From: Caulobacteraceae bacterium
GTDB lineage: Bacteria > Pseudomonadota > Alphaproteobacteria > Caulobacterales > Caulobacteraceae
Reading direction: 5' to 3'
NCBI GenBank assembly: GCA_019247715.1
Contig: JAFBAO010000073.1
Span: forward strand, 1 to 61,397
Length of the DNA: 61,397 nt
Shown: piece after piece, positions 8,281 to 17,643 of the stretch
Position numbering within the stretch: position 1 is the stretch's first letter
Layout: every line of letters starts with the position of its first letter
The notes under the pieces: generated by a model
The model's input: the letters and a program-made list of their open reading frames with translations, nothing else
Database searches by the model: none
Told to the model about the DNA's origin: nothing
Translations under genes and position numbers: made by a program

Positions 8281-9579
8281 CTAGCGTGGCCATAGCTTGC
8301 GCTCGCGCCAGGCGCAGCGCGCCAGCAAGGCGAGCATTTTAGGCTCTCCGGACGCCCCGGCCTGCGCCGCCGCCTCGGCAAGGTCGGCCGGGTCCGCAGC
8401 GCCGAGCAGCGCCCGGCGATCGGCTTCGTTGCGCGCGGCGACCTCCGCCCCGAACCGCTCGCGAAGCTCCAGGGCGGTGAGGGCGATGAGCGCGGCCTGT
8501 GTCGCGGTCCGGGCGCGCCGGCTGATGCCGTCCGGGAGAACGTGGTTCCGAAGCTCGCTTCTGGCCTCGGAGAACAAGGGGCTTGTCGGGCCATCGGCGC
8601 CGGCGAGCTCGTCGGGCTCGACCGCGAGCCCCTCGCCCTCGACCAGCAGGTCCGCCAGCCTCGCCAGGTAGTTGCGGTAGACGTGGCGGTAGGGGATCAC
8701 GCCCAGCGCCCCGCCCTTGAGCTTGCCCAGGGCCACCGTCACCACGCAGCGCAGGATGGCCATCTGATGGTAGTAGGCCACCGCGGGGGGATCGACTTGC
8801 AGGCCGGACGCCGCCTCGTACGAAGGGTAGGCGGCCTCGAAGAGGCCCATCAGCCCGCGCGACCGGCTGTGAAGCCAGCCGAAGTCGTCCATCGGGTCGC
8901 CGATGTGGCAGAACTCCCAGTCGATCAGGCCGGTGATCCGGTCGGACGTCGCCATGAAGTTGCCCGGGCCGGCGTCGCCGTGGACGAGCACCGTCCTTTG
9001 CACCGTCCGAGGCGCCCGCGCCCGCAGAAAGCCGAAGGCGTACCTGGCCAGCGGCTCGTCCCAGCAGGATCCCCGCGCCAAGATCTCCCAGCGGTCCAGC
9101 TCGATCGTCGCGTGCTGGACGGCGCTCGTCGGCAGGTCGAAACCGGGAAGGGTAAGCTCTCGCGCCTCCAGGGCGTGCAGACGACCGAGCGCCTCCATGA
9201 ACCGGGTGGCGCTCGCCACCTGGTCGGCGGCGGACATGGCGCGGAACTCCGCCGTCCCCTCGAGGCGCTCCATGAGCAGCGCCGAGCCGTCGGGCAGGAG
9301 GTCGTAGGCCTTGGGGACCGGAACCCCGCGCCCCTCCAGCGCCCGATAGACCCGGTATTCGCGCTCCAGGGAGAAGCTGGTGCCCGAGTGCGAGCCGCCC
9401 CCCTCCAGGCGAACCACCAGCGCGAGCGGTGATCCGTCCGGCCGCCGGGCGTCCACCAGGAGGGTGCTGCGCGAGCCCCCCGCAGGGGCCGCGCGCGCGG
9501 AAAGCGGCTTTGCGCCGGCCGCCCCCTCGATCCAGGCGGCCAGCTCGGGCGCCAGCTCCGCCGTCGGCGCCTCAGCCAC
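8281..9579 (-). CDS. APH/phosphotransferase-family kinase
   Basis: 432 residues with an aminoglycoside-phosphotransferase (APH) kinase fold. The catalytic loop reads HGDAGPGNFM (Brenner-type HGDxxxxN) and the magnesium-binding segment is IDWEFCHIGDPMDDFGW. The nucleotide-binding N-terminal lobe includes SRSTLLVDA. About 120 extra residues follow the kinase core. Proteins of this type near acyl-CoA dehydrogenases are not antibiotic kinases. The kinase domain of mammalian ACAD10/ACAD11 and bacterial LvaA phosphorylate 4-hydroxyacyl-CoAs so that the hydroxyl can be eliminated. I infer a similar hydroxyacyl-CoA or hydroxy-acid kinase here. Its start overlaps the end of the DUF7064-like gene by eight bases, and the ligase follows. 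Confidence 0.87.
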   Translation of the reverse strand: MAEAPTAELAPELAAWIEGAAGAKPLSARAAPAGGSRSTLLVDARRPDGSPLALVVRLEGGGSHSGTSFSLEREYRVYRALEGRGVPVPKAYDLLPDGSALLMERLEGTAEFRAMSAADQVASATRFMEALGRLHALEARELTLPGFDLPTSAVQHATIELDRWEILARGSCWDEPLARYAFGFLRARAPRTVQRTVLVHGDAGPGNFMATSDRITGLIDWEFCHIGDPMDDFGWLHSRSRGLMGLFEAAYPSYEAASGLQVDPPAVAYYHQMAILRCVVTVALGKLKGGALGVIPYRHVYRNYLARLADLLVEGEGLAVEPDELAGADGPTSPLFSEARSELRNHVLPDGISRRARTATQAALIALTALELRERFGAEVAARNEADRRALLGAADPADLAEAAAQAGASGEPKMLALLARCAWRERKLWPR

Positions 9580-10582
9580 CGAAAACCCCCGCCTGGCGCT
9601 GGCGCGGCTGACGCACGTCCTTCAGGCCCATCTGCTCGCGCCGCCGCATGGCCGACCAGGCGTGCAGCGGCCAGGCGTCCTGGTCGTCGCCCCAGGCGGG
9701 ATAGCCGTTGATCGTGTAGCGGACGAGGCTCGTCCAGCACACGCCGTGAACGCCGGCGATGGGCATGGCCATGCGGCTGACCGCCTCTCCCTCCGCCACG
9801 AACTCGCGCCCCAGCGTATCTCGGCCCTCGACCACGATGCGCCTGATGAAGCCGTGCTGGGGATCGCGGATGCGCTCCAGCTTGCCGCCCGTCAGCGGCG
9901 CGCGCACCCCGTCCTGCAGGAAGAAGCCGCCGGGGCCGGCGCCGAAGAAGGCGAGCTCGGTGGAGGCCGCCCCGGTGACATAGGTTCCGCCGCCCCAGCC
10001 GTCCTTCCAGGGCTCGGGCCGCAGATGGTTCCAGGAGCGGTCGCGCATGGCCAGGCAGTCGACCCTCAGCGTCTCGCCATGCAGGCTCAGCTCGCCCGTC
10101 ACGCGGCCGAACTGGTCCAGGTGACGCGCGGCGGGCGGGTCGCCGCGCAGCACCACCCAGGGCGCCATGAAGGCGGTCCAGTCGAGCTCGAAGGAGAGCA
10201 CGTCCCGGTCGCGGAAGCTCAAATGGTATTTGTGGAGGGGTTCCAGGGTCTTGAACGAGAAACCGGTGGGGAGTTTCCAGTCGCGGAGCTCCTCTTCCGA
10301 AAGCATGGGGGCGTTGCTGTAGTTCAGGTAGTAGGGCGTCTCCATGTGGAACCAGGCGGTGTCGTCGAACAGGTAGACGCCGCCGCCGCTGACCCCGATG
10401 TTCGGGCGCACATAGTGATAGACCCAGGCGCCGAGCTTGCGTTCGGGAATGAAGAACCACAGCCAGATCGTCTCGTGCTCCCAACGGGCGTCGGTCTGAG
10501 GCGGATGGTAGGCGTCGTCCGCGGGGCTAAGGCGGTGTTCTCCCTGCGGGGCCTCTCCGATGTCGGGCCGCGGATCGCTCAC
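9572..10582 (-). CDS. DUF7064-like beta-rich protein of unknown function
   Basis: 336 residues, no signal peptide or membrane segment. It is unusually rich in Trp, Tyr and Phe and in beta-strand-like alternation (WEHETIWLWFFIPERKLG, GGGVYLFDDTAWFHMETPYY, MRDRSWNHLRPEPW). The overall look matches the two-barrel, lipocalin-like proteins annotated DUF7064/DUF7065, which resemble CrtC-type hydratases. A family call from memory is moderate at best. It is first in a three-gene operon, overlaps the APH-type kinase by eight bases, and the frameshifted acyl-CoA ligase follows. That context suggests it binds or transforms the same lipid-like substrate. No catalytic residues can be named. Confidence 0.6.
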   Translation of the reverse strand: MSDPRPDIGEAPQGEHRLSPADDAYHPPQTDARWEHETIWLWFFIPERKLGAWVYHYVRPNIGVSGGGVYLFDDTAWFHMETPYYLNYSNAPMLSEEELRDWKLPTGFSFKTLEPLHKYHLSFRDRDVLSFELDWTAFMAPWVVLRGDPPAARHLDQFGRVTGELSLHGETLRVDCLAMRDRSWNHLRPEPWKDGWGGGTYVTGAASTELAFFGAGPGGFFLQDGVRAPLTGGKLERIRDPQHGFIRRIVVEGRDTLGREFVAEGEAVSRMAMPIAGVHGVCWTSLVRYTINGYPAWGDDQDAWPLHAWSAMRRREQMGLKDVRQPRQRQAGVFGG

Positions 10583-10681
10583 AAGACCTCCTCCAGACGA
10601 GAAACCTGGAGCAACGCCGCCCTCACGGGACCCGGAGCGGGGCGGTGACTATACCAATATCCGCGGGTTGGCGAACGAACT

Positions 10682-12292
10682 TCAAGCGGCGGCCCGGCGC
10701 GCCAGATCCGCCTTCACGAGGTCCGCGCCCCGTTCGGCGATCATGATGGTCGGCGCGTTGGTGTTGCCGGAAATGATGTTCGGCATCGCCGAGGCGTCGA
10801 TGACCCTCAGGGCGCCCACCCCGCGGACCCGAAGCGCCGCGTCGACGACCGCGTCCGGGCCCTCGCCCATGCTGCAGGTGCTGGTCGGGTGGTAGCCGAT
10901 GCTGGCGCTCTGGCGCACATAGGCCGTCCACTCCGCGTCCGTCGACGGCAGGGGGCTCGGAATGTTCTCGCCGACCACGTGCGATCGCAGCGCCGGCGCC
11001 TCGTAGATCCGGGCGAGCAGGCGGCCGGCCTCGATAAGCACCCTCATGTCCCGCTCGTCGCCCACCAGGCGATGGTCGATGATCGGCGGATCGGCGGGGT
11101 CGGCGGACCTCAGCCGGATCTCGCCACGGCTATGGGGCCGGGCCACGTTGGCGGCGACGCTGATCCCGGGCTGCGGGTGCATGCCCGGCCGGTCGCCTTC
11201 GAAGTTGATCGCCAAGGGCAAGAAATTCAGCACGATATCGGGATTTTCGAGCTCGGGCCTCGACCTGGCGTAGGCCATGGCCTGCACCGCCGCGGAGGTC
11301 ATCGGGCCGCGCTTTCTGAGGAGATAGTCGATCATGTTGCGCGCGATCACCGCGAACCCGAAGGGGCTGTTGTAGGTCGGCATGTCGACGAGCTTGCTGA
11401 CGGCGATGGCGCTGTGCTCTTGCAGGTTTCGCCCGACGCCCGTCAGCGGGCAGCGCACCGGGATGCCGAGCGCCCGCAAGCCCTCCGGCGGCCCGATCCC
11501 CGAGCGCATCAGGACTGTCGGCGATCCGATCGCCCCGGCGCTCACGATGACCTCGCGCGCCGCGCTCAGCGTGCGCGTTTCCCCGCCGTGGCGCACCACG
11601 ACTCCCTTGGCGATCCCCTGCTCGACGACGACCCTCTCCACGAGGCGCTCGGTGAGCACCTGAAGGTTCGGACGCCTCAACGCCGGTTCCAGGAAGGCCT
11701 TGGCCGTGCTCGACCGCTGGCCGCCGCCGGTGGTGTTCAGGACCGCGAAGCCCCCCGATGCGTCCCCTGCGCAGTAGTCGGGATCGGCCGGGACGCCGGC
11801 CTCCTCGCAGGCCTGCAGGAATATGTCCGCGAGCGGGTGCCTCGTGCGCCCCGGCGACACCGACAGGGGGCCCAGGGCCCCGTGGCTTTGCGATGCGGCG
11901 CCCTCGAAGCGCTCGGACTTGAGAAAATAGGGAAGCACCTCGTTCCAGGACCAACCTCGGGCGCCGGCGCGCACCCAGTCGTCATAGTCGGCCTTCAGTC
12001 CGCGGATGTAGACCATGCCGTTGATGGCGCTGGACCCGCCGAGCATGCGTCCGCCCGACCATCGGCTTGTCCGGCCGCCGATGGATTCGTCGGGCTCGGT
12101 TCGGTAGCACCAGTCCTTCGCGGGATCGCCCATCAACCTGAACGAGCCGGCCGGCATGTTCACCAGGAAGCCGCCGCCCTTCGGCCCGGCTTCGATGAGC
12201 AGGACCCGCAAGGACGGGTCTTCACTGAGACGGGCGGCGAGGACGCACCCCGCGCTGCCGGCGCCGGCGACGATGACGTCGGCATCGCTCAT
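10682..12292 (-). CDS. GMC-family FAD-dependent oxidoreductase (choline dehydrogenase type)
   Basis: 536 residues. The N-terminal dinucleotide-binding loop is AGAGSAGCVLAARLSE, followed by GMC signature 1 (GGRMLGGSSAINGMVYIRG) and signature 2 (SAGAIGSPTVLMRSGIGP). The catalytic His lies in SIGYHPTSTCSMG and the C-terminal partner in ISGNTNAPTIMIAERGADL. Such enzymes oxidise primary or secondary alcohols using FAD, passing electrons to a quinone or other carrier. It is divergent from a second GMC gene at 12441 across 148 bp. With the aldehyde dehydrogenase at 14224 it could complete alcohol to aldehyde to acid oxidation. The start has GGGAGCAA upstream. Confidence 0.95.
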   Translation of the reverse strand: MSDADVIVAGAGSAGCVLAARLSEDPSLRVLLIEAGPKGGGFLVNMPAGSFRLMGDPAKDWCYRTEPDESIGGRTSRWSGGRMLGGSSAINGMVYIRGLKADYDDWVRAGARGWSWNEVLPYFLKSERFEGAASQSHGALGPLSVSPGRTRHPLADIFLQACEEAGVPADPDYCAGDASGGFAVLNTTGGGQRSSTAKAFLEPALRRPNLQVLTERLVERVVVEQGIAKGVVVRHGGETRTLSAAREVIVSAGAIGSPTVLMRSGIGPPEGLRALGIPVRCPLTGVGRNLQEHSAIAVSKLVDMPTYNSPFGFAVIARNMIDYLLRKRGPMTSAAVQAMAYARSRPELENPDIVLNFLPLAINFEGDRPGMHPQPGISVAANVARPHSRGEIRLRSADPADPPIIDHRLVGDERDMRVLIEAGRLLARIYEAPALRSHVVGENIPSPLPSTDAEWTAYVRQSASIGYHPTSTCSMGEGPDAVVDAALRVRGVGALRVIDASAMPNIISGNTNAPTIMIAERGADLVKADLARRAAA

Positions 12293-12308
12293 GGTGTCGG
12301 TTGCTCCC

Positions 12309-12320
12309 TTGCAAATGCAA
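12309..12320. promoter_or_regulatory. Palindrome TTGCA-AA-TGCAA between divergent GMC genes
   Basis: A perfect 12-base dyad 17 bases upstream of the left-hand GMC start, in the 148 bp region shared with the right-hand GMC operon. It is placed to act as an operator for either promoter. The binding protein is unknown and chance occurrence is possible. Confidence 0.3.
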
Positions 12321-12440
12321 ATCTGTCGACGCCGGAATTGACGCGATTGGTTTCCGGCGGGCGCGTTGGGTATGCTGGCGTCGCCGGGGTTGTCCAGGTT
12401 TGCGTCGCCGCGCCGGCCGAAAGAAACGGGGGAGGGGAGT

Positions 12441-14069
12441 ATGTCCGAGTACGACTACGTGATCGTCGGCGCGGGTTCGGCTGGCTGCGTCCTGGCCGAT
12501 CGACTGTCTGAAAATCCGGCCAACCGGGTGCTGCTCATCGAGGCGGGGCCCGAAGACCGCAATCCGCTGATCCACATGCCGAGGGGGTTCGGGCGGCTGT
12601 TCGCCGACCCCCGGCACATCTGGTACTTCCCCGTGGAGCCCGACGGCGGCCGCAACCGTCCGGAAGTGTGGCTGCGCGGCAAGGTGCTCGGCGGCTCCTC
12701 CTCGGTCAACGGCATGGTCTACATGCGCGGCTTGGCCGCCAGCTACGACGGATGGCAGGCGCTCGGTCTCGACGGCTGGGGGTGGGCCGAGATGCTCCGT
12801 TGCTTCCGGGCCATCGAGAACCACGGCCTGGGCGCCAGCGACCTGCGTGGCGAAGGCGGGCGGCTGACGGTGACGCCGGATCCGGACCCGCACGCTCTCG
12901 GCGATGCGGTGATCGAAGCGGCCGGCTTGCTGGGCCTTCCGCGGCGCTCCGACATCAACACCGCGACCGAGGAGGGGGCCGGTTACGTGATCCGCACCAT
13001 CCGCGGGGGCCGGCGCTGGAGCGCCGCCCAGGCGTTCCTGAAGCCTGCCCGCCGCCGCCCGAACCTCACGGTCATCACCGACGCCCTGGTGGAGCGGGTG
13101 CTGTTCGAGGACCGGCGCGCCGTGGGCGTCTCGGCGCGCCGCGCCGGCGGCGTCCCCGAGGTCCACCGCGCCCGCGGCGAAGTGATCCTCTCCGCCGGCG
13201 CCCTGATGTCGCCGGTGCTGCTGCAACGGTCCGGCGTCGGCCCGGCGGCCCTCCTGCGCGCCTACGGGATCGAGGTGGTCGCCGATCGGCCGCTGGTGGG
13301 GGAGAACATGATGGAGCACCGGATGCTGGGCATGCAGTACCGGCTGCGCGGCCTGCCCGGACAAAACCGCGACCACGCCGGCGCGAGGCTCGCCGCCAAC
13401 GTGCTGGGCTACTACCTGACCCGGCGCGGGGTGCTGGCCAAGGCCTCGCACGAGCTCGGCATGCTCATCAAGAGCCAGAGCGACCTGCCTTCGCCCGACG
13501 TCCAGATCCTGGGCGCGCCGGTCTCCTACGACCGGGAGGCGACCAGCTTCGCCCTGGAGCCCGAGCCGGGGATGCACTTCATCGGCTATCCGATCCAGCC
13601 GCGCAGCCGCGGCCGGGTGATGATCCGCGGGACCGATGTCGCGACGCCCCCGGAAATCCACGCCGGCTACCTGACCGACCCGAACGACAGGCGGCTGGTG
13701 CTTTTCGTCATGGACTTCGTCCGCCGGCTGGTGCGCCAAGCGCCGCTCGCGCGCTACGTCGAGGCGGAGCTGACCCCCGGGGCCGATGTCACCGCCGACG
13801 AGGACATCCTGGATATGGTCGTTCGGGCGGGCAACGCCGGCTACCACGCGGTGGGCACCTGCGCCATGGGAGCGGACGCCGACGCGGTGGTGGATGACCG
13901 CCTGAGGGTCCGCGGGGTTCGAGGGCTGCGTGTCGCCGACTGCGCCGTCATGCCCACCATCCCCTCGGGCAACACCAACGGCCCGGCGATGGCGCTCGGG
14001 TGGCGGGCGGCCGACTTCGTCCTCGACAAGGCCGCCGCTCCTACCGAGGCGGACCCAGCGCTCGCCTGA
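12441..14069 (+). CDS. GMC-family FAD-dependent oxidoreductase
   Basis: 542 residues. The ATG at 12441 follows GGGGGAGGGGAGT and begins MSEYDYVIVGAGSAGCVLAD, directly at the FAD-binding loop; the upstream TTG extension has no domain. GMC signatures GKVLGGSSSVNGMVYMRG and SAGALMSPVLLQRSGVGP, the catalytic-His segment NAGYHAVGTCAMG and the terminal SGNTNGPAMALGWRAADF are all present. It is clearly related to, but far from identical with, the divergent GMC protein at 10682, so the pair probably handles different alcohols or successive steps. It heads the plus-strand operon with aldehyde dehydrogenase, acyl-CoA ligase, hydratase and ACAD. Confidence 0.95.
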   Translation: MSEYDYVIVGAGSAGCVLADRLSENPANRVLLIEAGPEDRNPLIHMPRGFGRLFADPRHIWYFPVEPDGGRNRPEVWLRGKVLGGSSSVNGMVYMRGLAASYDGWQALGLDGWGWAEMLRCFRAIENHGLGASDLRGEGGRLTVTPDPDPHALGDAVIEAAGLLGLPRRSDINTATEEGAGYVIRTIRGGRRWSAAQAFLKPARRRPNLTVITDALVERVLFEDRRAVGVSARRAGGVPEVHRARGEVILSAGALMSPVLLQRSGVGPAALLRAYGIEVVADRPLVGENMMEHRMLGMQYRLRGLPGQNRDHAGARLAANVLGYYLTRRGVLAKASHELGMLIKSQSDLPSPDVQILGAPVSYDREATSFALEPEPGMHFIGYPIQPRSRGRVMIRGTDVATPPEIHAGYLTDPNDRRLVLFVMDFVRRLVRQAPLARYVEAELTPGADVTADEDILDMVVRAGNAGYHAVGTCAMGADADAVVDDRLRVRGVRGLRVADCAVMPTIPSGNTNGPAMALGWRAADFVLDKAAAPTEADPALA

Positions 14070-14223
14070 CCCGGGCGCGGGCGCGCCTTCGCCGCTCACC
14101 CGGGGACACGGAGCGGTTGACGGCGGCTGGAGAAGAGGACACTCATTGTGAGAGGCGGCGCCTGCGGCGGGCGCCCCGCCGCGTCGCACCCTCGGCGCTT
14201 TCCCCTCGAACCCCAAGGCGGCC

Positions 14224-15708
14224 ATGACCCAACTCGACGAACTCCTCAAGGAACCTACGAAGCTCCTCGCCGGGCACGGCGTCTTCATCGACGGCAAGCG
14301 CATCAGCCGCAGCAGCGGCGGCGCGCACGCCCACATCAACCCGGCCACCGGGAAGGTGCAGGCGGAGGTGTCCCTCGCAGGCGCCCAGGAGATCGACCAG
14401 GCGGTGGCCTCGGCGCGCGCGGCGCTGCCCGTATGGCGGGGCCTGCCCGCGAACGAGAGAGGACGGATCCTCTTCAGGTTCGCCGACCTGCTCCAGGCGG
14501 CGCAGCCCGAGATCGCCGTCCTGGCGGCGCTCGAGAGCGGCGTGCCGGTGGCGGGCGGGGGCGGGATGGTGCTGGCCCAGGCCTGGATCCGTTACTACGC
14601 CGGCTGGGCCGACAAGCTGGAGGGCCAGGTGGTGTCCAGCTACCCGATGCCCGGCTTCGACTACATCCTGCCCGAGCCCTACGGCGTCATCGGGGTCATC
14701 ATCCCCTGGAACATGCCTTCGGTGGCCACCGCCATGAAGGTGATCCCGGCGCTCGCCGCCGGCAACACCGTGGTTCTGAAGCCGCCGGAGATCACCCCGT
14801 TCGTAGCGCTGAGAATGGCGGAGCTGGCGCTGGAGGCGGGCCTGCCGCCCGGGGCCTTCAACGTCGCGCCGGGAACCGGCGAGGCGGGGGCGCGGCTGGT
14901 CGCTCACCCGGGGGTCGACAAGATCACCTTCACCGGCGGCGGCGCCACCGCGCGGCGGATCATGGCCAGCGCCGCAGAGGCGCTGAAGCCGCTCGCCTTC
15001 GAGCTGGGGGGCAAATCGGCCAACCTGATCTTCGCGGACGCGAACCTGGACGCCGCGGTGCCCCAGAGCGTCGGCGGCTGCCTCGGCCTGTCCGGCCAGG
15101 GCTGCGTCAACCCGACCCGCATGCTGGTCGAGGAAAGCATCTACGACCAGGTGGCCGAGCGGGTCCGCGCGGTGGTGGGTGCGATCCGGCTCGGCCTGCC
15201 CCTCGATCTCAGCACAAGCATGGGGCCGGTCATCAACGAGGCGGCCTGCACGCGCATCCTCGGCGTCATCGAGCGGGCGAAGTCGGAGCGGGCCGGCGAG
15301 CTCATCGCGGGCGGATCGCGGGCCGGCGGCACGCTCGCCGAAGGGTACTTCATCGAGCCCACCGTGTTCGGCCGGGTGGATCCCGCCAGTCACCTGTCGC
15401 GGGAGGAGGTCTTCGGGCCGGTGCTCGCCATCTCGACTTTCCGGGACGAGGCGGACGCGCTCGCGAAGGCCAACGACTCCGTCTACGGGCTGGGCGCCTA
15501 CCTGCACACCCGCGACATCGGGCGGGCCCATCGCCTGGCTGGCCAGCTGGAGGCGGGTTCAGTCTACGTCAACAGCGGAATGCCGAACATGTCGCCCACC
15601 GCGCCGTTCGGCGGCGTCAAGACCAGCGGCTTCGGCCGCGAGGGCGGCCGGGCGGGCATCGAGGAGTTCATCCGCCCCAAGAGTGTCTTCATCGCCACCC
15701 AGGGCTGA
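14224..15708 (+). CDS. NAD(P)-dependent aldehyde dehydrogenase
   Basis: 494 residues, standard ALDH length. Cofactor segment GVIIPWNMPS, the general-base Glu in FELGGKSANL near residue 260, and the nucleophilic Cys in SGQGCVNPTR near residue 295 are all present, as is EEVFGPVLAISTF. It oxidises an aldehyde to the carboxylate. Located 154 bp after a GMC alcohol oxidoreductase and 146 bp before an acyl-CoA ligase, it fits alcohol to aldehyde to acid to acyl-CoA. The start ATG at 14224 has AAGGCGGCC immediately upstream. A hairpin follows the gene at 15727-15754. Confidence 0.95.
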   Translation: MTQLDELLKEPTKLLAGHGVFIDGKRISRSSGGAHAHINPATGKVQAEVSLAGAQEIDQAVASARAALPVWRGLPANERGRILFRFADLLQAAQPEIAVLAALESGVPVAGGGGMVLAQAWIRYYAGWADKLEGQVVSSYPMPGFDYILPEPYGVIGVIIPWNMPSVATAMKVIPALAAGNTVVLKPPEITPFVALRMAELALEAGLPPGAFNVAPGTGEAGARLVAHPGVDKITFTGGGATARRIMASAAEALKPLAFELGGKSANLIFADANLDAAVPQSVGGCLGLSGQGCVNPTRMLVEESIYDQVAERVRAVVGAIRLGLPLDLSTSMGPVINEAACTRILGVIERAKSERAGELIAGGSRAGGTLAEGYFIEPTVFGRVDPASHLSREEVFGPVLAISTFRDEADALAKANDSVYGLGAYLHTRDIGRAHRLAGQLEAGSVYVNSGMPNMSPTAPFGGVKTSGFGREGGRAGIEEFIRPKSVFIATQG

Positions 15709-15726
15709 GCCAGGGCGTCCGCAAGT

Positions 15727-15754
15727 TCCCGGGGGCGCGCCGCCGCCCCCGGGA
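15727..15754 (+). terminator. GC-rich hairpin after the aldehyde dehydrogenase
   Basis: An 11-base perfect stem (TCCCGGGGGCG pairing with its complement) around a six-base loop, starting 18 bases after the ALDH stop codon. No T-run follows, so it is either a weak or Rho-assisted terminator or an mRNA-stabilising stem separating the GMC/ALDH pair from the ligase. Confidence 0.45.
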
Positions 15755-15854
15755 CCAACCCCGTCAGCGACCGAGCGCCGGCCGCTGGGTGGAGCGCTCC
15801 GCACCGCGCCTCGATCCGCTTGCGCTCACCCGACCGCTGGTGCACTGATCGGCC

Positions 15855-17573
15855 ATGGACCCTACGCTCGCCGATCGGGCGCCTCCACATCGAGCGACTA
15901 TTCCGGCGATGCTGCGCAGCCTCGCCGACCGCTACGGGGACCGTGAGGCGCAGCTGAGGGGTGACGAGCGGCTGACCTTCCGAGAGCTCGAGCGGCGTTC
16001 GGCGGCCCTGGCCCGCGGGCTCCTGGCGCACGGGGCGGGGAAGGGGACCAAGGTCGCGCTGCTGATGCCCAACGGGCCGCAGTTCACGCTGTTCTTCATG
16101 GCCGTCGCGCGCATCGGGGCGATCGTCGCGCCGCTCAGCACCCTCTACAAGGCGCGGGAGCTGGCCTGGGTGCTGGGGAACTGCGACGCCCAGATCCTGG
16201 TGATGGCCGACCGCTATCTGAGCCACGACTACCTGGCGCGCCTCGAGGAGGCGTTTCCCGAGATCGAGGGCCAGGCGTTCGGGAGCCTGGCGCTGACCGG
16301 CGCGCCCTATCTGCGGTCGGTGTTCGTGCACGGCGACTGCGACCCGTCCTGGGGCGCGCCGGCTCTTCAGACCCTGACGGAGCTGGCCGCGGCCCATCCC
16401 GGGATGGACGACGCCTTCCTGGAGGCGGTGGAAGCCAATGTGGTCGAGGCCGACGCCCTCTGCATGATCCACACCTCCGGCAGCACCGCCAATCCGAAGG
16501 GTGTGCTGCACGGCCACGGCCCGATGCTTCGCCACACTTATCAAATGGCCACCTACTACTGGGGTGGAAGCGGCGACAGGGTGATCGGGAACCGCCCGCA
16601 TTTCTGGGTGGCCGGGTTGTCGGCGACCCTGTTCCATTGCCTCCATATGGGCTGCTGCCACATCACTCCGGATGACCTGAGCGGCGCGGAACTGCTTCGG
16701 CTCATCGAGACGGAAGGGGCGACCGCGATATGCGGGGACGAAGCCTGGTTCAACGCGCTGGCCGCCGATCCGGCCGTGCAGGCGGCAGGCTACGGGTTCC
16801 AGCGCGTGGTCATCGATTGCGCGTCGATCTTCCGACACGGGCCGCACGGCCCGAAGCTTCTCAATCCGGCCAGCCTCGCCCAGGATCCGGCCCTCGGCCC
16901 GGTCCCGGTCGACCGCGTGGCGCGTTGCTACGGGATGACCGAAACGCTCGGCGGCCACACCACGCTGCCGACCGGCGAATTGGCGCCGGCGGATCAGGCG
17001 CGGGTCTGCGGACGCGCCGTGCCGGGAGTCGAACTTCGCGTGGAGAATCCCGAGACCGGCGAACTCGCGCCTCCGGGCGAGATTGGCCACCTCTATGTGC
17101 GTGGCTATTGCCTGATGCAGGGGCTCTACAAGAAGGAGCGCGCGGAAACCTTCCGGTCGGACGGATTCTACGACACCGGCGACCTGGTTTCGGTGGACGC
17201 TGAAGGCTACCTGAAGTTCTCGAGCCGCACGGGCGATGTGATCAAGGTGCATGGCGCCAACGTGGCCCCGCTCGAGGTGGAGCTCTGTCTGGCGAGCCTG
17301 CCGGGCGTCGCCCGCTCGGCCGTGGTCGGCCTGCCGCGCAACGAAGCCGATTCCCTGCTGGTGGCGGCGGTCGAGCTGAACGAAGGGGCGAGCTTCGACG
17401 AGGCCCGGCTCTTGGCGGGGCTCAAGTCCGTGCTGTCGTCCTACAAGGTGCCGCGTCGGATCGTGCCCCTGGCGCCGGACGCGTTCCCGCTCACCGGCTC
17501 GGGCAAGGTCAAGAAGGCGGATCTGGTGGCGTTGCTGAAGGCCCGGTTGGAGGCGGAGGAGGCCGGCCGGTGA
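15855..17573 (+). CDS. AMP-dependent acyl-CoA synthetase/ligase
   Basis: 572 residues of the ANL superfamily. The phosphate loop is MIHTSGSTANPKGVLHGHG near residue 205, with the substitution of Ser for the usual second Thr. It is followed by CYGMTETLGG, YDTGDLVSVDAEGYL, VIKVHGANVAPLEVE and the terminal lysine element LTGSGKVKKADL. All are compatible with an active acid:CoA ligase. Upstream GMC and ALDH genes would deliver the acid; the downstream hydratase and ACAD would use the thioester. The start ATG at 15855 has a weak ribosome binding site. The stop is followed after 70 bp by the hydratase gene. Confidence 0.93.
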   Translation: MDPTLADRAPPHRATIPAMLRSLADRYGDREAQLRGDERLTFRELERRSAALARGLLAHGAGKGTKVALLMPNGPQFTLFFMAVARIGAIVAPLSTLYKARELAWVLGNCDAQILVMADRYLSHDYLARLEEAFPEIEGQAFGSLALTGAPYLRSVFVHGDCDPSWGAPALQTLTELAAAHPGMDDAFLEAVEANVVEADALCMIHTSGSTANPKGVLHGHGPMLRHTYQMATYYWGGSGDRVIGNRPHFWVAGLSATLFHCLHMGCCHITPDDLSGAELLRLIETEGATAICGDEAWFNALAADPAVQAAGYGFQRVVIDCASIFRHGPHGPKLLNPASLAQDPALGPVPVDRVARCYGMTETLGGHTTLPTGELAPADQARVCGRAVPGVELRVENPETGELAPPGEIGHLYVRGYCLMQGLYKKERAETFRSDGFYDTGDLVSVDAEGYLKFSSRTGDVIKVHGANVAPLEVELCLASLPGVARSAVVGLPRNEADSLLVAAVELNEGASFDEARLLAGLKSVLSSYKVPRRIVPLAPDAFPLTGSGKVKKADLVALLKARLEAEEAGR

Positions 17574-17643
17574 CTGTCGAGACGGGAAGCCGTCTCATCG
17601 GGTTGATGCCTTTCTGCAAGGAAAAGGAACCAGGGAGGCGAGA

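Noticed and set aside
8281..9579. Aminoglycoside resistance gene
   Set aside because: The fold motif is shared, but the operon of ligase and DUF7064-like genes and the extra C-terminal region point to metabolism rather than drug modification.
12222..14348. A 708-codon minus-strand frame
   Set aside because: Fully antisense to the intact GMC oxidoreductase at 12441, with low-complexity His/Arg/Gly sequence.
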